Assembly (NCBI GenBank): GCA_023416655.1
Contig: JAEZHK010000151.1
Span: 1 to 13,686 of the forward strand
DNA length: 13,686 nucleotides
Reading direction: 5' to 3'
From: Bacillota bacterium
GTDB lineage: Bacteria > Bacillota > Clostridia > Christensenellales > Aristaeellaceae
The translations under genes and the position numbers were made by a program. How positions within the stretch are numbered: position 1 is the first letter of the stretch; every line of letters begins with the position of its first letter. The notes below the pieces were generated by a model, which was not told the origin of the DNA, ran no database searches, and saw only the letters and a program-made list of their open reading frames with translations. Of the stretch, positions 5,966-11,685 are shown one piece after another.

Positions 5966-6490
5966 ATGCGGTTTTTTCGATTGAAGCGTCCGCGCAACAC
6001 GGTGCACCGGTCCAATCTGTACCCGGTGTACGCCGTCATCGCGGTCTTCGTAGCGCTTGCGATCGCGCTGAGCGTGGTCAGCATTCTGCTGACCCAGCGG
6101 TCCAAACGGCTGGAGTCCGGTTACAACGTGCTGGCCGGCCAGATCCAGTCGGACCTCAACATGGCGCTGCGCACCTTTGAGACATCCAGCCTGCCGGGCG
6201 CGGACCTCGCGGGCGATGTGGTGCCAGCCATGCGGATGTACCTGTATACGGCGGATGCGCTCAATGAGGTGCTGGTGGACCAGTACGGAAAGGGGGCCTC
6301 GGTGCTGGACGAGAACCTCTACCAGCAGATCAACCTGGCGCTGGAAGACATCGTCAAGCTGGTCAACATCGGCCAGAGCACCGACAACTCCATGCAGCAG
6401 CTGAGTTCGTACATGGCCACCCTCAAGACCAACATGGAGGCGAAGTTCTCCTACAACAACCTGCTCCTGCCGCAGATGGCGATGGGGTAG
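5966..6490 (+). CDS. Small single-pass membrane protein of unknown function
   Basis: I do not recognise this 174-residue protein. The ATG follows AAGGGA (5953-5958) at about 7-8 bases. The N-terminus is basic (MRFFRLKRPRNTVHRSN), followed by one transmembrane helix at about 20-43 (VYAVIAVFVALAIALSVVSILL). By the positive-inside rule the N-terminus is in the cytoplasm and residues 44-174 are outside. That part looks mostly helical with heptad-like spacing of hydrophobics (SGYNVLAGQIQSDLNMALRTF; LYQQINLALEDIVKLVNIGQS). It has no cysteine, and there is no signal-peptidase or lipobox motif. The gene has its own promoter region and a strong terminator, so it is transcribed alone. The layout resembles extracellular helical sensor or scaffold parts of membrane proteins without the signalling half, but no role can be assigned. 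Confidence 0.8.
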   Translation: MRFFRLKRPRNTVHRSNLYPVYAVIAVFVALAIALSVVSILLTQRSKRLESGYNVLAGQIQSDLNMALRTFETSSLPGADLAGDVVPAMRMYLYTADALNEVLVDQYGKGASVLDENLYQQINLALEDIVKLVNIGQSTDNSMQQLSSYMATLKTNMEAKFSYNNLLLPQMAMG

Positions 6491-6508
6491 GCGCATCCAA
6501 GGGTTTGG

Positions 6509-6537
6509 ACGGGGCCGCGCGTGCGCGGCCCCGTTTT
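6509..6537 (+). terminator. Strong Rho-independent terminator between two convergent genes
   Basis: ACGGGGCCGCGC (6509-6520) pairs perfectly with GCGCGGCCCCGT (6523-6534), followed by TTTT (6534-6537). It ends the small membrane protein gene and sits just beyond the 3' end of rpe. On the minus strand the stem is followed by TCCAAACCC, so for the rpe operon it is only a stem without a T run. Confidence 0.88.
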
Positions 6538-6543
6538 CCATGA

Positions 6544-7206
6544 TTATATCGACGCCTGTCCCAGTGCCTTGATGCCGCGGACGAAGCCGGCCGCGTCGGG
6601 CGAGCCGAACAGCGCGGAGCCCGCCACCAGCACGGTCGCGCCCTGGCTGATGAGGCGGGGGGCGGTTGCGAGGTCCACGCCGCCGTCCACTTCGATCTCC
6701 GCCTTGACGCCCGCCAGCTCGAGCATGCGGCGGATGTCGCCCACCTTGTTGAGCGCCGCGGGGATCAGCTTCTGCCCGCCGAAGCCGGGGTTGACCGTCA
6801 TGACCAGCGCCAGATCGAAGTCGCCCAGCACATATTTGAGGCATTCGGGCGAAGTGGCCGGGTTGAGCGACACGCCCGCGAGGCAGCCGCAGTCCCGGAT
6901 CTGCCGGAGCGCGCGGTGCAGGTGGTTCGTGGCCTCGGCGTGGACGGTGATGACCCGCGCGCCCGCTTTGGCGAAGGTTTCAATGTAGCGCTCCGGGGCT
7001 TCGATCATCAGGTGCACGTCGCAAGGCAGGCGGCCGGAACGCACCGCGGCTTCCAGCACCGTCGGGCCGAAGGAGATGTTGGGCACGAACATGCCATCCA
7101 TCACGTCGAAGTGCAGCCAGTCGGCGCCCGCGTCGGCGGCGCGGTCGATCTCCGCGCCCAGCTTTAAAAAGTCCGCGGACAAAATCGATGCGGCGAATTT
7201 AATCAT
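6544..7206 (-). CDS. rpe: Ribulose-phosphate 3-epimerase
   Basis: This enzyme interconverts D-ribulose 5-phosphate and D-xylulose 5-phosphate in the pentose phosphate pathway, in the cytoplasm. The 220 residues match the usual length of this TIM-barrel enzyme. Visible motifs are Ser7 in AASILSADF, metal ligands His32 and Asp34 in LHFDVMDG, His65 in CDVHLMIE, the phosphate-binding MTVNPGFGGQ (136-145) and Asp174 in EVDGGVDL, giving the full His-Asp-His-Asp metal/acid-base set. ATG 7206 follows GGAAGGA and overlaps the rsgA stop by 8 bases. It is the last gene of the operon. In many Firmicutes thiN follows rpe, but here a convergent gene begins instead. Confidence 0.97.
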   Translation of the reverse strand: MIKFAASILSADFLKLGAEIDRAADAGADWLHFDVMDGMFVPNISFGPTVLEAAVRSGRLPCDVHLMIEAPERYIETFAKAGARVITVHAEATNHLHRALRQIRDCGCLAGVSLNPATSPECLKYVLGDFDLALVMTVNPGFGGQKLIPAALNKVGDIRRMLELAGVKAEIEVDGGVDLATAPRLISQGATVLVAGSALFGSPDAAGFVRGIKALGQASI

Positions 7207-8083
7207 AGCGATCCTTCCACCTTTGCGTCATTTCATCGAAGAGTAGCTTGTAGCGCTCGTGCCTTCCGGGGTCGATTGCGACGCCCACGGCCGAGCGCAC
7301 CGCGCAGCCGGGTTCAGACACATGCGCGCAGGGGTTGAAGCGGCAATCGCCCTCGTAAGGCGCAAACTCGGGGTAGGATTCCTTCAGATGGATCGGCTCG
7401 ATCAGCTGGCTTTCCAGCAGGCTGAAGCCGGGCGTGTCCAGCACCATGCCACCGCCGGGCAGCCGGATCAATTCCGAGTGGCGGGTGGTGTGCTTGCCGC
7501 GCTCCATCCGGGAAACCTGCCCGGTGACGAGCTTCAGGCCGTACAGCTGGTTGATCAGCGTGGACTTGCCCGCGCCCGACTGCCCCGCCAGCGCGTGTAC
7601 GCTGCCGGAGAGCGCCTCCCGGAGCGCCTCGACGCCCTCGCCCGTCTGAGCGGAGACCAGGAACGCGCCGTCCGCCGCGGTTTCGTAGGCGCACTGGATC
7701 GCCTCCGCCGTCTTGGGGTCGAGGTCAAACTTGTTGACCGCGACGACCGGCTTGATCCCCGCCTGCCGCGCGTACAGCAGCATCCGGTCCAAGAGCAGCA
7801 GATCCGCCTCCGGGGAAGCGGCGGCCACCACGAGGAGCGCAAGGTCGATGTTCGCCACCGGCGGGCGCGTGAGACTGTTTTTCCGGGGCAGGATGGCCAG
7901 GAGCCAGCCGTCCTCACCCTCCGCGCCCAGCTGGAATATTACGTGGTCGCCCACCATGGGCGTCAGTTTCTGACGGCGCAGCTTTCCCTGCGCGCGCAGC
8001 GTGTGGGCGTTCCCGTCGGGGGCCACCGCCGTGTAGAACCCGCCCACGCCCTTGGTTATAAGCCCTTCCAGAGGAGCCGTCAC
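7199..8083 (-). CDS. rsgA: Ribosome small-subunit GTPase RsgA (YloQ/YjeQ/CpgA)
   Basis: A circularly permuted GTPase that tests and releases late 30S assembly intermediates. The 294 residues show an OB-fold at about 1-70 and then the G motifs in permuted order: G4 NKFD (117-120), G5-like VSAQTGEG (143-150), G1 GQSGAGKST (167-175), G2 KHTT (197-200) and G3 DTPG (216-219). The zinc site comes last: Cys247, Cys252, His254 and Cys260. The start is GTG 8083, overlapping the prkC stop as GTGA. There is no ATG near, the ribosome binding site is weak (AAGGA some 11 bases away), and re-initiation after prkC is likely. In Bacillus subtilis the orthologue is a PrkC substrate, which fits the shared operon. 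The next gene, rpe, overlaps its 3' end by 8 bases. Confidence 0.97.
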   Translation of the reverse strand: MTAPLEGLITKGVGGFYTAVAPDGNAHTLRAQGKLRRQKLTPMVGDHVIFQLGAEGEDGWLLAILPRKNSLTRPPVANIDLALLVVAAASPEADLLLLDRMLLYARQAGIKPVVAVNKFDLDPKTAEAIQCAYETAADGAFLVSAQTGEGVEALREALSGSVHALAGQSGAGKSTLINQLYGLKLVTGQVSRMERGKHTTRHSELIRLPGGGMVLDTPGFSLLESQLIEPIHLKESYPEFAPYEGDCRFNPCAHVSEPGCAVRSAVGVAIDPGRHERYKLLFDEMTQRWKDRYD

Positions 8084-9903
8084 TCGAAGATCAAATCCTT
8101 TTCCGCGGCCAGTTCGTCGTTGATGTAGACGCGCACCGTGTGCGCGCCGGCTTCCTGGGATTCCAGCGTCAGTTTGATGGCGTGCTCGCCCGCACCGAGC
8201 GCCTGCTGGTAGACGGTGCGCTCGCCGGAAGATTCCTCCACGGTGCAGTGAACGTTCGCGCCCTCGGAGGGCACCACGATGCTGATGGACGTAGCCGCCC
8301 GGTAGATCTTAACGGTCACGCGGCTGATGGTCAGGTCCACCGGCGAGGAGAGGAGCGACGGCACCTCGGGCGGGATGCTCTGCGCGATCACCGTGCCCTC
8401 TTTTTCGTCGCTGTCCGCCTCGGTGACCTTGCCCACCGCGAAGCCCGCGCTGATCAGGAAAGACTTGGCTTCCTCCAGCGTGTATCCGGTCAGCTCGATC
8501 ATCGGCGCGCTCTCGCCGCTGATGGTGAGGTTTACGAGGTCGCCCGGCTTCACCCACTGGTTGACCGGGGGCGTCTGGTCGACCACGGTTCCGGGCGGCG
8601 ACTGGGAGATCACCAGCCGCACTTCGCCCAGCACCAGGTCGTTCTCCTCGATCAGGTTCACCGCAGCGGAGCGGGAGAGTTCCAGCAGCTTTGGCATCAT
8701 CAGCTTTTCCTTGCCAAGGCTCATCGTCAATTGCACGTTGCTGCCCGGCCACACCGCGCTCCCCGATTCCGGATACTGGGCGATGATGATGCCCATGCCG
8801 ATCTCGTCGTGGTGCTGCTTCTCAATGACCGACTTCAGGCCCAGCGCGTCCAGGTCGTCCACCGCGGTCTCAAGGTCCAGCATGACGAGGTTGGGCACCT
8901 GCACCCGGGCGAAGAGCGTGTGGTAGAGCATCCAGCCGAAGTAGGCTACGAGCCCCGCCAGCACCAGCGCCGCGGCGACGATGAAGTACTTTTTAAACTT
9001 CTTGCCCACCAGCTGGCGCTTTTTGCGGCGATCGGCGCGGGAGGCGGAATCCTGCTGGGTGGTGACGAAGCCGCCCTTCGGGGTCTTGACGGCCCGCTTC
9101 AAATCGCCGGCCATGTCGGCGGCGGTCTGATAGCGGCGGGAGGCCTCCTTGTCCAGCGACTTCAAAATCACTTCGTCCAGGCCCTTGGAGATCGTGGGCT
9201 CGGTAAGGCGGGTGCTCTTGGGCGGCTCCTGCACATGCTTGAGCGCTACGGAGACCGCCGTCTCGCCGTCAAAGGGCACCTGGCCTGTCACCATCTCGTA
9301 GAGCACAATGCCCACCGAGTACAAATCGCTCTTCTCATCCGCCACCTGGCCGGAGGCCTGCTCGGGGGAGAAGTAGTGCACGCTGCCCAGCACGTTGTTG
9401 GAATCCGTGTAGGTCTGGGTGGAGGAGTTGGTTGCCCGCGCGATGCCGAAGTCCGCCACCTTGACGTTGCCCTCGCCGTCCACCAGGATGTTCTGGGGCT
9501 TGATGTCCCGGTGCACGATGTGGCTCTTGTGGGCGTGGTCCACCGCGGCCAGGATGCGCAGCGTCATCTGCACCGCGCGCTGCGGCTTCAGCCGCCCGCT
9601 CTGGCGGATGACCTCCTTTAGTGTGCGCCCCTTGACGTATTCCATGACGATGTAACGGGCGTCGCCGTCCTGGCCCACGTCGTACATGCCGACGATGTTG
9701 GGGTGGGACATCTGCGCGGCGGCCCGCGCCTCGTTGTTGAAGCGGCGGATGAAATCCTCGTCGGCGGAGTATTCGCTTCTAAGCACCTTGACGGCCACCT
9801 CGCGCAGTTCCACCCGGTCCCACGCCCGGTAGACCACCGCCATGCCGCCGGTGCCGATGATTTCGTTCAGGACGTACCGCCCTGATAGGATGCGTTCGTT
9901 CAT
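8080..9903 (-). CDS. prkC: PASTA-domain Ser/Thr protein kinase (PrkC/Stk type)
   Basis: A 607-residue membrane kinase that senses muropeptides or lipid II outside and phosphorylates Ser/Thr on cytoplasmic proteins. ATG 9903 overlaps the prpC stop as ATGA and follows GGAGG at 8 bases; the longer open frame upstream is prpC read out of frame. The kinase domain spans about 10-270: IGTGGMAVVY (P-loop, 16-25), Lys39 in VAVKVL, Glu58, HRDIKPQN (131-138), DFG (151-153), a Ser/Thr-rich activation loop (159-169) and FSPEQ (178-182). A basic juxtamembrane stretch (290-305) precedes one transmembrane helix (about 306-325). Outside are three PASTA repeats: about 334-397, 400-463 and 467-527. Residues 530-607 are a further beta-rich domain that is not PASTA. 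All catalytic residues are present. The companion phosphatase is immediately upstream. Confidence 0.97.
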   Translation of the reverse strand: MNERILSGRYVLNEIIGTGGMAVVYRAWDRVELREVAVKVLRSEYSADEDFIRRFNNEARAAAQMSHPNIVGMYDVGQDGDARYIVMEYVKGRTLKEVIRQSGRLKPQRAVQMTLRILAAVDHAHKSHIVHRDIKPQNILVDGEGNVKVADFGIARATNSSTQTYTDSNNVLGSVHYFSPEQASGQVADEKSDLYSVGIVLYEMVTGQVPFDGETAVSVALKHVQEPPKSTRLTEPTISKGLDEVILKSLDKEASRRYQTAADMAGDLKRAVKTPKGGFVTTQQDSASRADRRKKRQLVGKKFKKYFIVAAALVLAGLVAYFGWMLYHTLFARVQVPNLVMLDLETAVDDLDALGLKSVIEKQHHDEIGMGIIIAQYPESGSAVWPGSNVQLTMSLGKEKLMMPKLLELSRSAAVNLIEENDLVLGEVRLVISQSPPGTVVDQTPPVNQWVKPGDLVNLTISGESAPMIELTGYTLEEAKSFLISAGFAVGKVTEADSDEKEGTVIAQSIPPEVPSLLSSPVDLTISRVTVKIYRAATSISIVVPSEGANVHCTVEESSGERTVYQQALGAGEHAIKLTLESQEAGAHTVRVYINDELAAEKDLIFE

Positions 9904-10622
9904 TTGGCGGCCTCCTTCAGGACGGCCACCGCCGTGATGTTGTCGCGCCCGCCGCGCCGAAGCGCCGTGTCGATCAGCGCCTGCAGCTTGTCGGGCCAGG
10001 GGCCAGACCGGAGCAGCACCGCCGCGATTTCCGCGGCGCGCATGTGGTTGGTCAGCCCGTCGGAGCAGAGGAGCCACGCGTCGCCCGGCTGGAAATCCAG
10101 GTGCAAGATGTCCGGCTCGGTGCGCCTGCCGGTGCCCAGCGCGCGGGTGATGAAGTTGCGCTGCGGGTGGATGAGCGCCTGCTCCGGCGTGATTTCGCCC
10201 AGCGCGACCAGCTCGCCCACGAGCGAGTGGTCGTTCGAGAGCTGCATCAGCGCCCGGTTCCTGAGAAGGTATGCCCGGCTGTCGCCCACGTGGGTCAGGT
10301 AGACGTTGTCCTCGTCGTACCAAAGCGCCGTCAGCGTGGTGCCCATGCCGCGCTTGTACGGGTCCCGCGCGCCCTCTTCATAGATGGCGTGGTTGGCGCG
10401 GCGCACGGCGTGCTTTAAAACCTCTTCGTTGGGTTCCTTTCCGCGGATCTCGTCGGTGAATTCGCGGATGGCGATGGCGCTGGCCACCTCGCCCGCCTGA
10501 TGTCCGCCCATACCGTCGGCGACCGCGGCGAAGCGCTCGCCGTCCTCAGGCAGGTAATAGGCATCTTCGTTGATCTGGCGGACCTTGCCCACATGGGTCG
10601 CCGCGTAGGCCTTCACGGACAT
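9900..10622 (-). CDS. prpC: PP2C-family Ser/Thr protein phosphatase (PrpC/Stp type)
   Basis: A 240-residue metal-dependent phosphatase that reverses PrkC phosphorylation in the cytoplasm. Its metal-binding residues are all visible: Asp20 in RQINEDA, Asp36 in ADGMGGH, Asp188 in LLCSDGLTN and Asp227 in GGRDNIT. GMGTTLTA (92-99) and HVGDSRAYLL (111-120) complete the family signature. The length is normal. ATG 10622 lies only three bases after GGAGG (in GGAGGTGAATG). A GTG two codons downstream has more usual spacing and gives the N-terminus KAYAATHVGKVR common in relatives, so the true start may be 10616. The gene begins 19 bases after rlmN and overlaps prkC by 4. Confidence 0.96.
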   Translation of the reverse strand: MSVKAYAATHVGKVRQINEDAYYLPEDGERFAAVADGMGGHQAGEVASAIAIREFTDEIRGKEPNEEVLKHAVRRANHAIYEEGARDPYKRGMGTTLTALWYDEDNVYLTHVGDSRAYLLRNRALMQLSNDHSLVGELVALGEITPEQALIHPQRNFITRALGTGRRTEPDILHLDFQPGDAWLLCSDGLTNHMRAAEIAAVLLRSGPWPDKLQALIDTALRRGGRDNITAVAVLKEAAK

Positions 10623-10641
10623 TCACCTCCTCTCGGAAGTC

Positions 10642-11685
10642 TCAATGTTCTTCTCTGGTACTCAGTACGCGCCTTCTCAGCTGTCCGCACGCGCCTTCGA
10701 TGTCGTCGCCCATCTCGCGCCGCCTGGTCGCGGAGATGTGCCTTTCCTCAAGCCTTTTCAAAAACGCCTCCACCGCGCCGGGGGGCGGCGCTTTGAGCGC
10801 GCTCTCCTGAACGTGGTTCAGCGGGATCAGGTTGACGTGGCACTGCATGCCGCGAAGCTTTTTTGCGAGAAGTTCCGCGTGGCTGATTTCGCAGTTGACG
10901 CCGCCCGCCAGCGCGTATTCGAAGATCACGCGGCGGCCGGTCTTTTCGATGTAATAGCGGCAGGCGGCGAGGATTTCATCGATGGAATACGCGTTCGCCA
11001 CCGGCATGAGCTGCTTTCTCGTCTCATCGTCGGGCGCGTGCAGCGAAACCGACAGCGTCACCTGGAGGCCCTCGTCCGCGAAGCGCCGCATTGCGGGCAC
11101 CAGCCCGCAGGTGGAGAGGGAGATCCCCCGCGCGGAGAGGTTCAGCCCGCGCTCGTCGATGGCGAGGCGCAGGAATTTGACCACGTTCTCGTAATTGTCC
11201 AGCGGCTCTCCGCTCCCCATCAGGACCACGTTGTGTACGCGGCGTTCCTCCGGGCGGAGCATTTTATCGACCGCCACGATCTGACCCAGCATTTCACCGG
11301 GGGTGAGGTTCCGGACGAGGCCGCCCAGCGTCGACGCGCAGAACGCGCAGCCCATTCGGCAGCCCACCTGCGTGGACACGCACAGCGTGTCGCCGTGGCG
11401 GTAACGCATCAAAACGCCCTCAATGAGGTTGCCGTCCGCGAGCCGGTAGAGCAGCTTCTCCGTGTCGTCCACGCGCGAGCGGACAGACGTTTCGATTGCG
11501 ACCGGCTGCGCCAGCGCGACGGCGGAGAGTTTTCCGCGCAAGGCCTCCGGCAGGTTGGTCATGGCGGGGAAGTCCTCGCCGCGGACGAGCCACTCGTGCA
11601 GCTGTTTGGCGCGGAAGGAGGGAAGGCCCTGCGCCTTGACAAACGCCGCCAGTTCCTCGGGCGAAAGCGAAAGTAGCTCCGTCAT
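10642..11685 (-). CDS. rlmN: Dual-specificity 23S rRNA (A2503)/tRNA (A37) C2-methyltransferase RlmN
   Basis: A radical-SAM enzyme that methylates C2 of A2503 in 23S rRNA and of A37 in some tRNAs. The 347 residues contain the 4Fe-4S cluster cysteines Cys109, Cys113 and Cys116 (CRMGCAFC) and the SAM-contact segment NVVLMGSGEPLDNYENV (152-168). Also present are GISLSTCGLVP (187-197) and SVSLHAPDD (212-220), and the two extra catalytic cysteines: Cys102 (seven before the cluster, as in the E. coli enzyme) and Cys333 in GACGQLR, the methyl carrier. The frame is open upstream into rsmB, but ATG 11685 follows GAAGGG at about 7 bases and overlaps the rsmB stop as ATGA, giving the standard N-terminus with LPSFRAKQLHEW (21-32). 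It lies between two other translation-related genes in the operon. Confidence 0.97.
   Translation of the reverse strand: MTELLSLSPEELAAFVKAQGLPSFRAKQLHEWLVRGEDFPAMTNLPEALRGKLSAVALAQPVAIETSVRSRVDDTEKLLYRLADGNLIEGVLMRYRHGDTLCVSTQVGCRMGCAFCASTLGGLVRNLTPGEMLGQIVAVDKMLRPEERRVHNVVLMGSGEPLDNYENVVKFLRLAIDERGLNLSARGISLSTCGLVPAMRRFADEGLQVTLSVSLHAPDDETRKQLMPVANAYSIDEILAACRYYIEKTGRRVIFEYALAGGVNCEISHAELLAKKLRGMQCHVNLIPLNHVQESALKAPPPGAVEAFLKRLEERHISATRRREMGDDIEGACGQLRRRVLSTREEH

Noticed and set aside
5653..6105. 150-codon minus-strand and 122-codon plus-strand (5594-5962) open frames in the intergenic region
   Set aside because: No ribosome binding sites and no recognisable protein features. They overlap promoter-like elements and the start of the membrane protein gene.
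6509..6537. Bidirectional terminator for rpe as well
   Set aside because: On the minus strand the stem is not followed by a T run, so only the plus-strand call is supported.
8140..9621. 493-codon open frame on the plus strand opposite prkC
   Set aside because: It is the shadow of a high-GC gene: rich in His, Arg, Val and Gly with no domain signature and no ribosome binding site, while prkC on the other strand has every kinase motif.
10645..11676. 343-codon plus-strand open frame opposite rlmN
   Set aside because: Shadow of rlmN with biased composition and no recognisable motif.
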